64,000 bases of DNA, taken from positions 19,358,612 through 19,422,611 of the forward strand of contig OZ038392.1 in NCBI GenBank assembly GCA_964036045.1, read 5' to 3'. The DNA comes from Eutreptiella sp. 'Long Island Sound 2002'. Its lineage: Eukaryota; Euglenozoa; Euglenophyceae; Eutreptiales; Eutreptiaceae. Positions 1 through 12,230 of this stretch are shown here, one piece after another (the first letter of the stretch is position 1; each line of letters starts with the position of its first letter). Below the pieces are notes generated by a model that was not told where the DNA came from, did no database searches, and was given only the letters and a program-made list of their open reading frames with translations. The position numbers were made by a program, and so were the translations under genes.

Positions 1-48
1 CCAATTCGGAGTGTACAAGTACAACTGGGCAGCAGTGGGCCCATCTCA

Positions 49-2160
49 ATGAGTGAGCCCAAGCTCAGAGTTGCATCCGGGTCTCAAGAAGATCCAGGTC
101 ACAGAAGGGCGGAACAAGAAGCGCCCAGAGAAATACCAATACCCTTAACCACTGAGGCCTTAGCGGCCCGTGGTGACAGCCTGCAGCACCTCCGCCGACG
201 GGTTGCTGTCTCCATCTCCCACTCAGCCTGCCCTGCATCTTCGTCTACGGCAGTTGGAGGCTCTGAGGAACAAGACGAACTGAGAAGGAGAATGGACGAG
301 TACCTGCTCCACGAAGAGTACTACAAGTCCGTCCGAGGGGAAGATGGAGAGGAACGTCTCGAAGCCTTGGGATCCCCACCACATACGGACATGGGTTCCT
401 ATCTTTACTCCGGCCCACCTACGGACCTGGCCGACACTGTATCTCTACCCACGCGACCGAGAGGGTCAGCTTGGCGTCCAGAGCTGCCAACAACTAGCAG
501 GAAATGTGTCCAGCTTATGTGGAGGATTCCCATCTCCTAGGGCCAACCTATGGTGCCCTGGACCGTACGGCCGAACTACTGGCCAAACTACTGTCTGGGT
601 CCGAAGATCCGAAGGTGTGACAGCTCTGTCTGAGGCTGTCAAGGCAAAATTGGGTATTGTTGAACCCTTACCGAAGCCAGCGTTAGCCTCACCCTCTGCC
701 GGATTGAGCACGCTCGCCGAGGCTCTCAAACGATCAATGGTTTCCAGGTTACTACCCAAGGTCACATGCCCCAGCCCTTTTCATCCCCGTGCCAGAACAG
801 TCCCCATCGCTGAGCTACAGGACGTGCCCGTGACAGAGACTGAGAAAAAGGGGCTAACAGCTCTGGCACCTCTCGCTGGCAGACCATCCCCCCCTCCAGA
901 CCTAACCTCAGAGGGTGGGAAGAGTGGCAAACCAATTGCACAGGCGAACATCCAGCTGGAGTTGCCGGAGTTCGACCCCAACAATCTGCCAGAATGGGCA
1001 GAGGAATTCGCCGAGTTTCTTTTGCTTGCCGGCCAATCTCATGTGGATGTGGCCACTAAATGTTCTCTTTTGAAACGCTGCTGCAACAAGAAAATTTTTT
1101 GCAAAAACAGGTGAAGCAGATTGTAAAAACCTGTTCTACTTGGGCTGAGGTTCTCCAAAGATTGGAAAAAACTTTCCCGGTCTATGAAACAGACCTCAGT
1201 GTGCGCACACAGATTGAGGAGCTCCCTATGCTCCCTGAATTTCCTTCCGCTGCGCGAGTCTCTGAATATGTGTGCGACCTGGAATATCTGTTCTCACGAA
1301 TGAACGTGGGTTCCTATGGACCCACGGAACCCCACCTGTGGCTCGTGAGTAAAATCCCTACACGTACGTGCAACGATTGCCGCACCACCTCAGAGAGGTA
1401 GAGTCGGACCCACACGTACGATGACCTTGTGGACCTGCTCATCGAACTGGCCCTTGAGAGGGAGAATGACTCCCATATGGAAAAATTCCTCAAGAGACAC
1501 CTGGGTCGAGGTGCCACCCCTACCCCTGAACGTGGCGAAGAGAAAAGGCCTAGAAATTCCACTAACGCCAACAAGGGTGGTGGTAAAGGGGGGGGTAACC
1601 TGCGTGCCATGAGTGAGGTTAGACCTGAAACCGGTACACCCCCACTCTTCTACTGTAAGCCTGTCAATGACAAGGGAGGACCCTGTCATGCCCCTGACTG
1701 CGACCATTGCAGTGGTTGTGTGCTGCAACTGAAGAGACAACAGCGCAATAAAGATGGGAAAACGGTAACCCATCAGGATCATTTCAGGTGTACCATCACC
1801 AGTGGGTACTGTGGCAAACGTCGTCACTACGAGGACGAATGTCACATCCAAAAACGTGAGAGTGACAAACACCAACGGCAGGAGGCTGAACGCCAGAAAG
1901 CCACCAGAACTCCCCAGAATGGGGACAAGGGTGGTAAAGGAGGAGGGAAGGGGGGTGGCAAGGGTGGAACCCCCAACCCCCAAAGGCGCTCCTCAGCGCC
2001 CGCTACTTCTCCCTCTCCTGCCGATGCTGACCCCAAGAAACGACCACAGGGGGATAACGCCTCCCCTGAGGGGTCTAACTCCGAGAAGAGCCGACTGGCC
2101 TGGATGGCCAAGTCCCTCATGGCTGCAGGGGTTGATGTGAAATTCCTTGCTGAGGAGTAG
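49..2160 (+). pseudogene. gag: Ty3/gypsy gag, frameshifted
   Basis: Gag packages element RNA into virus-like particles. The reading moves from frame 1 (to about 535) through frame 3 (543-620) and frame 2 (620-1090) back to frame 1 (1090-2160). The recognisable capsid-like core at about 955-1500 is helical, with segments such as LPEFDPNNLPEWAEEFAEF and TYDDLVDLLIELALEREND. A basic Gly/Lys-rich tail with a Cys/His cluster at about 1800-1860 (YCGKRRHYEDECH) is a nucleocapsid-like knuckle. TAG at 1399-1401 interrupts the core. TAG at 2158-2160 lies exactly between gag and the protease, so it could be the true gag stop. Nothing suggests the copy is still translated as a whole. Confidence 0.85.
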
Positions 2161-3810
2161 GGGGGCGGCTCTGAAGAGGAGGACTTGCTTTTCTGGATCC
2201 TCGTGAAAATCGGGGATCAAGTTTTTCGTGCAGTGCTTGACACCGGCGCAACACTCTCTATAGTGGCCCGGCGCCTGCTAAAGACTTTCAAGAAAACTAA
2301 GACAGTGGCCATAAGAGTAGGATGGGCGTACCATCCATTCCTTGGGGGGTGTCGATGTGTCTATTTGTCTTGGCGACGAAACTGTGACTCAACACTGCAG
2401 AGTGTTGGACATTGACGCCTTTGACATCGTCATTGGCACCGACTTCCTGCGAAGAAACCCCCAAAAATGTTGTCTCTCCAACGCCCCTATTCTCTACACT
2501 GCGACTTTGGTAGTGGGCTCTTCTCCGTACCTTTGGAGCTGTCAGGACGAAAAGAGTCTGGGCTGCGCTACGCAGCAAAGACTAACTATCGTACTGAAAA
2601 CTACCAATTGGCCCGTCACGTTCTTGCAAATGGACAGGCGGCCCTGCAGGTATCCCTGGACGAGATCCAGGTTGAATTGTTCGCGAGCCAACAACAACAT
2701 ATCATGCAGTTGTATTGCTCGAAACATTTGAATAACGCTTTCCGTTTCTTCTGGAAAGCAATGGGCCTAGCGTATGCTAACCCTCCCTTCTCCCTGCTCG
2801 CGAAGGTTGTAACCAAAATCGCCTATGAGGGAGGAAGGGTTGTCATGTGTACCCCTGACTGGGGTTGTTCAGGTGAACACGCTTATTGGCGCCAACTGCT
2901 GGACCGAATGACTGTGGGAAGAGTACAACTCCCCGACGGTCCCATCTATGTGCCTGAGGATTCAGACGCAGCAATGCAGGCCCCTGAATGGGCCAGTTTC
3001 TTATCCATTGTCGATGGATCCCTCAACCCTGTACCCCTGTGTCATCTGGACCAGGTGCTACTGAAAGAGGTCATGGCCGAAAATCGTGGCTTGACCCTTT
3101 TTGATCTCAAAAAACGATCTCCTGAGCACCTTTCAGCCACACTTACAGGGTGTGAATCCCCTGATGGCGATTTGGAACCTGCTGCTGTGAAGGAGGATGC
3201 TGACGACCAACTGTCTGAAATCGCTAGCTCTATTCCCCCTGTTGATCCCAGTTGTTGCTGGAGGAGGTAGATCTGGAGTCTACCTCAGAACCAACTTCCC
3301 CTGTTGGGAAACCTGTGCTGCACATGCAGCATACTTGCTCACGTGAACCCGTGGCTCAGAGTCCTGATGCTCTAGCGCGGCCTGTTTCTAATAACATGCC
3401 ACCCACCGTCAGAGCATGACACTCAGGAACTCCGACGGCTGTTGTACCTGAGGGCCGAAGGTATTGAGCGCCAGGAACGGCTACAATACCTCAGACAGAC
3501 CTGGAAATCCTCCATCTGCTCTGAGGAGGACGATGAGTCCTACACGCTACCTGACCCTGAGATACCCCTAGTGTATTCTCTGCACTATGGGCAACAATGT
3601 TCCCCTGAGTGGGATGATGGCTCAGTACCTGCCGAAACGGCTCATCGGCAGAAAAAGAAAGAGCATGGTAAGAGCAACCTCCACGCCGAGGAGTATTTCG
3701 TGCAGAAAATCGAGAGTCTGAACCTTGACCCCCGACTGAAGAAACTGCTCCTAACCTATGAGGAGGTGTTCGGCGCCCTGCCGCCTTCCCTGTACTGCAA
3801 AAAACTGGTC
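2161..3810 (+). pseudogene. pol: Ty3/gypsy pol: aspartic protease and linker
   Basis: After the TAG at 2158 the same frame gives an aspartic-protease active site, VLDTGATLSIVA (about 2235-2270). A one-base deletion near 2322 moves the frame; on the other side the reading resumes as HSLGGVDVSICLGDE and continues through a flap-distal DIVIGTDFL motif (about 2425-2450). From 2470 to 3256 a long open stretch in frame 1 has no domain I can name; it joins protease to RT and looks constrained in sequence. A further frame change covers 3256-3410, with acidic and proline-rich sequence, before frame 1 resumes towards RT. Confidence 0.8.
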
Positions 3811-5004
3811 TAGATGGACCTGAAACTGAAACCTGAATTTCAGAAGACGCGCGTGAGACGCCCTCCCTATCCCGCTCCTCAGGAACAGGTTGAAGAAATC
3901 GAGCGCCAGATCTAGGAATGCATTGATGCTGGCCTCGTTGAAGAATATAAGAAGGGGGACTACCCCCATCACTGCAGTCCCTGCTTCCTGGTTGCTAAAC
4001 CCGGATCGACTGCCCTGCGACTGGTTGTTGACTATGGTGAGGTCCACAAGAAAACCCAAAACCACTCGGGGAGTATTCCCAACATGGAAAACACCCTGGA
4101 GCGTATTGCTAGATGCCGGTACAAAACCAAAATGGACAAACGCAGTGGTTTCTGGCAGGTTGACCTAATAGCCGCAGCTCAAGAGCTGCTGCCCTTTATA
4201 ACCCCTAAGGGTCGTGTGTTTAAATGGAAGGTCATGCCTTTTGGGGTAGCCAACGCCCCGGCACTCTTCCAAGAACCGATGAACAAAATTTTGTACATAC
4301 TGAGGCGCAGACCTCTAGTACAGGAGTTGATTTCCCGAGGGGCAGAACTGGAGGCCCACGTCGATGACGTGAGTTTGGGTACCAATACCCAAGAGGACCA
4401 TGTCCTTCTCCTCTATGAGTTTTTTATTGTTTGTCAGGAAAACCATCTCCGAATCAAACTCGAAAAATGCGAGTTCATGAAAGAGGAGATGGAGTATTTG
4501 GGTTTCGATGTGGGGTATGGCTAGTGGAAACCAGCCGCGTCTAAGATGCAGCCCCTACAGGACATGCAGATTCGCGATGACCCTAAGAAGGGTCTACACG
4601 ACGTGAGGAGTTTTGTGGGCGCCTGTAACTTCTATGGGCGACACATCCACAATTTTACCCGCTCTTCTACCCCTCTCACGGACCTAATCAAGAAAACTAC
4701 TCCCTGGAGGTGGACCACCAGAGAGGAGGAGTGTTTCCAGGAGTTGAAGAAGAAACTTGCCTCCTCCAACTGCCTGGGGGTACCCCGCCCTAAGGGCGAG
4801 ATAGTCCTGATCACTGATGCCAGTGATGTAGGGGGGGGTGGAACGATATACCAATGGCAAGAGCTTAACCCAGCTGAACTAACTCGTTGCCATTATCGCA
4901 CCACAGGACTAAACCGTGATGGTTCCCTGAAGCACGACTATCCCTCCAGTGAGTGGCGACTTGTTCCACTGGGACACTGGAACTGGAAATGGAACCGTTC
5001 CAAG
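3811..5004 (+). pseudogene. pol: Ty3/gypsy pol: reverse transcriptase and start of RNase H
   Basis: The reverse transcriptase copies element RNA to cDNA. The N-terminal part, EERIxxxI-like with TAG at 3811 and 3913, precedes LRLVVDYGEVHKK (first catalytic Asp, about 4015-4055), FKWKVMPFGVANAPALFQ (motif B, about 4220-4270) and AHVDDVSLGT (motif C, HVDD in place of YxDD, about 4355-4385). The connection domain reads DVRSFVGACNFYGRHI. RNase H begins with EIVLITDASDVGGGG (about 4798-4840), which carries its first catalytic Asp. TAG at 4522-4524 sits between GYG and WKPAASK where a Trp is expected. The frame is otherwise open from 3916 to 5004. Confidence 0.9.
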
Positions 5005-6913
5005 TAGAGCACCTACGACCAGGAGCTCCTGGCCGGTATGTTGGTGCTCTCATCCCAGTCCCGACTATTGGGATCTAACCCTATTGTCTGGCTCTGTGAC
5101 CAGGAACCGCTGAAGTCCTTTCAGAAGGGCCCACCACCGGAGAAAGCGAAACTAAAACGGTGGTGGACTTACCTGAGCCAGTTTAGGCTGACAGTCCATC
5201 ATATCCCTGGTATAAAAAATGAACTGTCTAACTACATATCGCGCAACAACTTCGATGCGCTTATTGGTGAGAGCTGTGAGGGTCTTGCCAAAGAGGCTTT
5301 CCAGCGTATGGACGTCCAGCTTGACCTATCTATGCGCACAGCTGGAATCCTCGAGGGTTGGAGCCTAACTGACTATCAGTCAGAATATAAAGAAATTCTC
5401 CAGACCCTCGTCACTGGTCTCGAACCCCGTGTCATTGACGGGCACCAGTGGTATAAAAATAACCAGTACCTCTTCTACGAGGACCGTATAGTTGTGCCTG
5501 AGGTACGACTCGATGGGTGTCTACAGTGGTCCCATCTCAGCTCACACTGGCGCTAATCGCTCAGTGGACTTCTTTCGTGAGTGTTTCTACTCTGGTCTAA
5601 CCCTGACTGAACAGAGGTCCCGAATGCAGACCACTGTTGATGCTTGTGGCTGTCATGCCAGCAAGCAGAGCGATAGTAGGGATAGGGGACTGATTTCCAG
5701 CCCACCCATACCCTATTGTACTAACTCTCTTCTCTACGTGGATTTCATCCACGGCCTACCTCGCTTCGGCGGCTATGATACTTGCCTAGTGGTCACCTAT
5801 GGCCTGTCCCGCTTCACCCGTGTGTTCCCTTGCAATAAGAAAATCACAGGTGAGCAGATTGTGAAAATGTTGGTCGAACAATGGTTCGAACCATACGGAG
5901 CACCTAAACAGGTGCACTCTGATGAGGATGTACGCATCCGCAGTGACACGGGATGGTACAAACGAGTGCTGGACGCCCTCAATGTTGAGGTAACCACAGG
6001 TGTGCCCTATACCCACACGTCTAATCCTCTTTGCGAGAGACAAAACCGTGTGGTGGAACAGAACCTGAGAATCCTGATGAAACAGGAACGTACCAAAGAT
6101 TGGGTACGCCTAGTGCCCTGGGCAGTGCTGACCATGAACTCTCAGAGGAGCTCTTCTACAGGTTTCACCCTCCACGAGCTGTTTCATGGAGGACGACCTG
6201 CTTGGTTCTTCAAAACCCCCTTTCCTGAGGACTTCAAGAGCCCCGTTGGGGATTGGCTGGAACACAAGTAGTCTATGGCTAACCAGGCTGGTACTAACCT
6301 GAGACACATGCATGAGCGTGAACTGAGCCGACGTAATCGCCTACGGCGACCCGCCAGTTTTAAGGTTGGTGACCTTGTTTTGGTTCAGCATTCACGCCTA
6401 CCCTCCTGGCCCCGTAACTGCCTACAGGACCCTTATTTTGGGCCCTATCGTATCATCAGGATAGATGGATCTAGAGTCCATGTCAGGTGCAGTCCACGTC
6501 TAGGTGGTGAACTACTTTGTGCTCCTAAGCAGTTGAGGCACTATCACTCCCCCGATGATTCGTCCGGGGATGAGTGGCGCCTTGGCGACAGTGAGGTCGA
6601 GCGTATCGACCTAGAGAACGCTGCCAGCCCTGAGGAGGCAGACGAACTCGAAGAGATGACTGCCGATGAGATGGCAGTCGATGGCTACTACGTTGTTGCA
6701 GGTATTGCCCGCCACGAGTATAAACAAGGCTAGAAATTCCTTACCCTGTGGGATGGATATGGGCTATCTGAGGCGATCTGGGAACCTATGTCCGCCTTTA
6801 TACAGCCAGATGGGAGTATCAACCTCATCTTTCGTTCCTACCTCGTTGAGAACAACGAGGGTCAGCTACTAACTCGTGCTGAGACTCTGTCCCAGCGGAA
6901 GAAGAAAAACTAA
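5005..6913 (+). pseudogene. pol: Ty3/gypsy pol: RNase H, integrase and C-terminal chromodomain
   Basis: RNase H continues after TAG 5005 with STYDQELLAG (Glu) and VWLCDQEP (Asp). The integrase zinc-binding region is split by a frameshift near 5545 (HLSS, then HTGANRSVDFF), with Cys residues at VDACGCHASK. The integrase core has YVDFIHGL, VHSDEDVRI and SNPLCERQNR, giving the DDE triad. A GPYRIIRIDGSRVHV segment follows. The last part, from about 6675, reads as a chromodomain (YYVVAGIARHEYKQG, TAG 6731, then KFLTLWDGYG and AIWEPM). Chromodomains direct integration to modified histones. TAG at 6269 lies between LEHK and SMANQ. TAA at 6911 is the only non-TAG stop in the reading and is the likely true end. 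Confidence 0.9.
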
Positions 6914-7317
6914 TCTCCTTGCGCCTATCTATTTACTCGTAACCCCCTCTGTCTACTAACCTCCCAGGGGCGGTGAGCACTCTTGTGATGATAGCTAGCC
7001 CTACTCAGTGTGTGCCAGGACAGGTTCAGGACTCCTGTAGAGCTCCAGCTACGGTGAATGTACTAACTCCCACCCTCAATCGGGTTCGGCACTCCAGACA
7101 CCTACACATCCGCTACTTGCGGAGCATTGCTCCTGCCCTGGCTGTGCCCTGCAGTCCCATGCCTATGGTTACCAGCGTGAGCCAGATGGCCGCTTATCAG
7201 GTTTGCAGCCACCCAGCGAGTGTGTGCCTTGTTGACCATGTGGTGCATGGGAACTGCCCTGATGTTATGACCTTGGGGAGCCAACGAAGAGCGGTGGCTT
7301 ACTACTCCAGGGGGGAA
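6914..7317 (+). other. pol-LTR spacer with purine tract
   Basis: Between the pol stop and the candidate LTR there are about 400 bases. A 115-codon open stretch at 6973-7320 has no recognisable domain and may be chance. The segment ends in a purine-rich run (AGGGGGGAA at about 7308-7316). That is the expected position and composition of a polypurine tract that primes plus-strand synthesis at the 3' LTR. Confidence 0.5.
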
Positions 7318-8500
7318 TGACAAGCAGGGTGTTGTGAAGCAAGGTGTGTCCACCCTCCTTGGGGACAAGCGTGCCCACAGTTAGGACCCCTATTTGGTCC
7401 AGACCCATGGGGTTCTACCCTTCCTGACGGGGTTACCATACCCCTAAGTGTGCTACGTATGTCTGTATGTGTCTCACTTCACTCCCCGGCGTGGCTCCCG
7501 GGGACCGGGCTTCGCTGACCTCGGACCGAAGGTCCTAATCAGGTACTATTACCACTCCTATGGCGCCCAATTTCTGTGCTCGCGCCTATCCTTTGGGGAA
7601 GACGGCAAAAGCCCTACCTTCTAGAGGGGAGGGGTGGCCAAGTGTGCTAAGGGCATACAAAACGCCCATTTTTCTAAGGGCCAAAAGCTAACTCACTCCC
7701 CTGCCCACGAGGAAAAGCACGCGGGACAGGAGACACCACTACACTACACTCAGTAACGCGAGCACCAGCCTTCGAAGGCAGGGTGAGCACAACCGCACTC
7801 AGTCCCTACCAGGCTTGCTGACCCTAACCCCTACACACGCTACTGGGTGGCCAAGACGAAGAAGTCTCAAGCCCTACTGGCTCTCTTGTGAGATTACAAG
7901 AGAACACCTCGCCACTAGGCAACTGTGGCCTGCCAGGGACGCCCTCGCGCGTTTCCTTGACAGGGCTTGGAGGGAAGGAATGCCGTGTGCACAGCGTGTA
8001 GTAAGGGTTGTCCATGAAGAAGTCGTTCTCTGCCCCATTTTGTTTGTGTGATCTGCGCCCTTTTTAGCTTGGGCAGAAAAATGGGAAGTCGCCGAAGGCA
8101 ACTGCTACTGCACCAATCACCCTGACCTTGGCCACTTGAGAACAAAGGCAGATGAGACTCGGTTAGCGGCTGAGGAACCTAACCAGCCTCCACGTATTAT
8201 ACGCTTCTTAGGCTGGAAAATAATACACTGTCCTCTAACCGAGCCGCAAGCAAGCAAACTTAAGGACTCCGCCCGTTCTCTTATAGAACGTAGGGCGGAG
8301 CCCTGGGTAGCCTAAACAAGGGTTATACCGTGTGCACAGCGCGTGGCCTACATCCCTTTAATGCATTGTGCGTATGTAGGGAAGTGAGACGATGGACAAC
8401 AATAGTTTCCTATCATTAACCCACTACATCCAATCATCACGTGACTCAACCAGGAGGTGAGCTCCTCCCTGGGCTTACCTACCTTACTCACCACGCACCA
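7318..8500 (+). repeat. Candidate 3' LTR of the first chromovirus
   Basis: The segment starts with TGACAAGC directly after the purine tract. It shares many blocks with 15985-17400, among them GTGTGTC-CCTCCTTGG near the start, CGCCCAATTTCTGTGCT at 7564 and 16386, GGGCATACAAAA in the middle, GAGGAAAAGCA at 7711 and 16557, and ACTCAACCAG near the end. Homology fades at about 8500. No 5' LTR is in the window for comparison, so the exact right end is uncertain. Confidence 0.6.
8264..8303 (+). other. Strong hairpin inside the LTR
   Basis: GGACTCCGCCC with GTTCT pairs with AGAAC and GGGCGGAGCC around a short CTTAT loop, with a small bulge. The stem is GC-rich and would fold in RNA or single-stranded DNA. 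Its role, such as termination or polyadenylation structure, is not shown by sequence. Confidence 0.6.
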
Positions 8501-9030
8501 TGTGAATGCCGAAGGGAACACGAACGCAAGGACAACCCTAAGCGTTTAAACAACCCTACAGCGAGTTATAAACAACCCTAAACGATTAATGCATCGTGTG
8601 TCATCCATGCCCTTCTTACCTTGTTTCCTGCAGAAGAAGGAAGGGAATGGCGAGCAACTGCACAGCGCAAAACAAGCCTAAGCGTTTTAAGCAACCCTAT
8701 TTTAGCGCTACGGCAACACGAGCACGAGCAAGCACTTTCCTTTCTGACCTGTGAAGAGAAGAGAAGGGTGGATTGGGGCACAGGGAAAGCGCCACAACGT
8801 GTGAATGCCTAGATTAGGCACATGCATCGCGAGCACAGCGCATACACTAACCCTACGTGCGCGCTGCGTGCTCCATTCGTTTCACATACCTTTCATTTTA
8901 GTTTTGACCTGTGCAGAGCAAAGGAAGTGAACGCCCGAACCCCCCACGAACGCAACGGTGACAACCCTAGCGTTTTAACGAAACTACCACCACGAACGCA
9001 ATGCATGCGTGTGACATGACACTAACATAC
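8500..9030. repeat. Degenerate CAACCCTAA-GCGTTT repeat tract
   Basis: The motif CAACCCTAAGCGTTT and variants recur irregularly at about 8532, 8567, 8660, 8690, 8845 and 8963. They are separated by related A/G-rich blocks (GAAGGGAATGG, AAGGAAGTGAACG) and GTGTGAATGCC. The tract looks like an old satellite or the flank of the LTR element. No gene is visible in it. Confidence 0.4.
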
Positions 9031-9059
9031 CTGAGAGGTGGGTTGTCCACCTGCTCTGT

Positions 9060-9775
9060 TGTGTGGGGTCCTGTTCAATACTTTTTCCTAAAGTTTATAA
9101 AATTTTTGATGCAAGTGTGCAAAAATTTCTTTTAAAAGCTTTAAAAACCACGGCTCATACCTTCTTTTTCAGGAGCCGTGTACGCTTGCGCAACTCTTTT
9201 TGGGAGTGCGCCGCTGTTGCGCTTGTCTACGACTTTAGGTTTTAGCCTAAAAATGACGATTTCTAACGTCGTTTCGTCAATTTTTAGCGATTTGACTTCT
9301 TAAATCGCTACCCCTTTCGCTAAACCACAGGATTCACTCCCCGTTGGTTCCATTTTCTATTTTTTTTCAGCTCCTGGAGATTTGCGCCCTCCATTGGGAG
9401 TATTGCTCCGCCCTGGCCCTTGGTCACGACGATTACTAAAACGCTTTTTATACCGCGATCGCCGTCCGCATTAGAGCGTTGGACTGTACCCTAGTGGGCA
9501 AGCACATGTGTTCTAGGGAGGGAGTCCTGGGTTCAAACCCCACAACTTTAAAATTTTTACCAAAAGTTTTCGCCGCACGCTGGCGACTTTTGAGGAATGC
9601 CCCATCGAAGGGACATCATTCACGGTACATTACATTGTTTTTCAAGGGTACCTACAGTGTGATAGGCTTCTATGAACTGATGGGAATGCCTTTGGTAGGT
9701 GTAATGCATTTTCTGAGGTAATTTTGGGGAAATTTGAGCCTTTTTCCTTGGTCCTACTAGCTTGATCAACTAGTA
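9060..9775 (+). repeat. Dispersed repeat family A, copy 1
   Basis: This stretch aligns in order with 23030-23715. Shared blocks are AAAAATTTCTTTTAAAA, the TTTTAGCGATTTGA box, a TTTTTTTTCAGC tract, GGAGTATTGCTCCGCCCT (copy 2 GGGTATTGCTTCGCCCT), a tRNA-like fold, GACATCAT-CACGGT, and CTAGCTTGATCA at the right end. The strands agree. No protein is encoded. Confidence 0.7.
9464..9545 (+). ncRNA. tRNA-like fold in repeat A, copy 1
   Basis: A D-arm-like TTAGAGCGTTGG (9471) is followed by GGACT and AGTCC halves that can pair as an anticodon stem. The loop holds a second hairpin, CCCTAG with CTAGGG. A T-arm/B-box-like GGGTTCAAACCC lies at 9529-9541. The acceptor stem is not convincing, so a functional tRNA is unlikely. 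A Pol III promoter of a SINE-type repeat is the better reading. Confidence 0.4.
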
Positions 9776-10506
9776 CTCAAGGGGGGAGTAAGAAAAAGTC
9801 ACTGCCATGTCTTTCTTGGGGGACTTGATCCAGGCCAAGCCCCCGCTAAAAGCCTTTTGTTGATGTTGGGACTAACTTAATCATTTTTATCACTCTTTTG
9901 AAGTTTAAAGTACACTTTCTCAAAGTAACTAGGGTTATAACCCTAGCCCCCCATGAAGTTCACCCCTACCACTCAACTGAGCGGAGGTATCTTCCTTCAT
10001 GGAGGTAATACCGAAATAAAGTAGGCACTTCATGCCTAAGGCCTTATAGGTTAAGCCTAGTGGTCCCCCACCTCAAGACCCCTATACTCAACTGATTCTA
10101 CCACTTATTGTGGTTCTACTTTTTAACTGTTTCTGAACTCAGTTGCTTGGCCATGCTGGCCAAGCCATAACCTGTGTTTGGCCTAACTCATATGCCCCAG
10201 ATTCCTAACCAACTCCATTTCATCCAAAAGAGTGCACATGAAGTGCTTGATGCTAACTTGGAGGCCTGAGTCATGCCAGTTTTCACATAAAAATCATTTG
10301 TTTTATCCATTTGTGATTGGATATTTGTACTTAAGCCTGCTTTGTCTATCTGCAGCCCTTGTGTGATACAATGGATTTCAAAACTATTCATTGATTCGAT
10401 CCACATCCTGTTCTTGCTCTACTTGCTGCTTTGGTCCTGTTTTTCAACACCAAAACTTGCAAGATTTCATCAAAACTATTAGGGCACTAATCAAGGATAT
10501 CTTTCT
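9776..10506. other. Intergenic stretch without recognisable features
   Basis: AT-rich sequence with short imperfect duplications of GGCCAAGCC-type words. I see no gene, no clear repeat unit and no match to the other families in the window. Confidence 0.5.
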
Positions 10507-11100
10507 GTCATCTTTTTGCCCCTACTGGACCCTGTTGACCCATTTGGGCACCCACTTGTTTGGGTTTGAGCTGGCAGCTTTCCGCAGCCTACCGGGCCTA
10601 GGTATTGGGGTCTAGGCGTCCGTTTAGGCAATTCTGAGGGTTGGAAACCACAAAAAGTGGGGGATTGCGGGTGGATTAGGTGCCCTCGGAATCGCGTTTT
10701 GAGCCATGTAGCCAAAGATATGGCATGTTCTTCGTTTGTGGTTGTTGCCAGCCAGTCTACACAAAATTTGGGGTTTTTGGAAGCCTTTTTGGGCCGTTTC
10801 CAGGACATATGGTGGAGTGAGAGGGCTGCAAAGGGCTCGTTGACACGGGAAAGTCAAGCCGCACATAGAGTGTACCCACCGTTTCCCTTCGTTGGGCCGT
10901 GTTGAATGGGTTCTAGGGCTATTTTGGCCCAAAAATGGCTGTTTTTGGCCCTAAATTGCAGTTTTGGAAACCGAGGACCGCCACTTGCGACAACTGTTCC
11001 CGGCCGCCACCGTTGAGTTTCTTGCTCAAACGTTGTGTGCTTGTACTTTACCCCCATAGGTATCATCCACCAAAGTTTCAACCAAATCCAAAGCACCACG
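10507..11100 (+). repeat. Dispersed repeat family B, uninterrupted copy
   Basis: From GTCATCTTTTTGCCCC to the CACCAAAGTTTCA block this copy matches two separated segments, 18376-18517 and 22069-22510. Here they are contiguous at 10643-10652 (GGAAACCACA). It is therefore the empty-site version of the copy that carries the tyrosine-recombinase element. A conserved minus-strand open stretch exists in both copies but has no recognisable domain. Confidence 0.85.
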
Positions 11101-11589
11101 ACGGACCACCACACTTGCCCCCCACGCGCAAGGCCCAGCCCCAGCCCACGCCCCTGCCCGCGCGCGCGCCTACACACAGGACGACGGTATCTTCCGCCCA
11201 CCTGCGCTTCGGTGGGGTCTGGTGGCTGTTGATAGTTCGCTCGGCATTGGAACCGGATAGTCAGGTAGTTCAGCCTCGTGGTGGGGCGGGGAAGGAAGCC
11301 CACACCCGAGGGCCTGCTCCTGCATGAGGCCGCCAGCCCAACCCAACCCAACCCCCCCACAAGTTTTGACAGATAGCTAGGGGGGTGTCGCATCAGGACC
11401 AGTTGTGGTCGCCCCCCCTGTGTCTAAGGGCTGCCAAGTGAGGATGTTGTGACGGTATATGCCTACTAGGATACGAAAGGACATTTTTTGCAGTCTGTAG
11501 CCTTGCTGAGGGCCGGTCACAACCCGTGCCAAAGCCGCGAAATGACTGTTTCCACTACACTAATAGTGGCTTACATGAGTGAATGGGCC

Positions 11590-12230
11590 GGTGCACAACC
11601 TGCTGATGCAGTTTTTCACCTTGGATAAATTAAAAACTCGAAGTTTTCGAACCTTTTTTTTTGATACCATGATCACCTAAAATGACCATCCAACCTATGC
11701 AAAGCATGTTTTAGGCTATATTCACGTGTTTTTCACCCTATTTGGGCATTGGGCTCGGGCCGGGGGGGGGGGGGGGGTCTCCCAAGGGATTGGTACACAG
11801 CCTGCTGATGCAGTGTTTCACCCTGGGCAGCTCAAAAATCGAAGCTTCCGAAAAAAATTTTGATACCATGATCACCGAAAATGACCATCCAACCTGAGTA
11901 AAGCACGTTTTAGGTGGTTATGTGTTTTTCACCTTATTTGGGTATTGGAGGCGGGGGCGGGGGGAGTGGGGGCCTCCCAAGGGATTGGCACACAACTTTC
12001 CTATCAGTTTTTCACCCTGGGCAGCTCAAAAATCAAAGTTCCCGAAACTTATTTTTTTGATATTGTGACCACACAAAATGACCATATCAGCAACCTAAAG
12101 CATGTTTTAGGCAGTATTTAAGTTTTTTTCACCTTATTTGGGTATTGGTGCCGGGGGGGGGGGGGCTTCAAAAGGGACTGGTACACAACTTGCTTATGCA
12201 GTTTTTCAGCCTATACAGCTCCAAAAATAC
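11590..12230 (+). repeat. Tandem repeat, ~195-202 bp unit, 3.3 copies
   Basis: Units begin with GG(T/C)(G/A)CACA near 11590, 11792, 11987 and 12180, giving spacings of about 202, 195 and 193. Each contains GTTTTTCACC, CTCAAAAATCGAAG, GATACCATGATCACC, AAAATGACCAT, GCATGTTTTAGG, and TTTTTCACCTTATTTGGG followed by a G-run. Divergence between copies is high, so the array is old. Confidence 0.8.

Larger units (their letters stand above)
1..6913 (+). mobile_element. Ty3/gypsy chromovirus-type LTR retrotransposon, internal region, decayed
   Basis: One conceptual gag-pol polyprotein can be followed from the left edge to a TAA at 6911-6913: gag, aspartic protease, reverse transcriptase, RNase H, integrase, chromodomain. 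This is the Ty3/gypsy order with a chromovirus-type C-terminus. The reading is broken by frameshifts near 535, 620, 1085, 2322, 2470, 3256, 3410 and 5545. In-frame TAG codons lie at 1399, 2158, 3811, 3913, 4522, 5005, 6269 and 6731. The 5' LTR is outside the window or lost. A purine tract at 7307-7317 and a candidate 3' LTR follow. The protein pattern recalls dinoflagellate elements (memory only). Confidence 0.95.

Noticed and set aside
1399-6733. UAG reassigned to an amino acid in this organism
   Set aside because: TAG falls at both Gln and Trp positions and ends intact genes (49872, 20855); frameshifts in the same element show ordinary decay.
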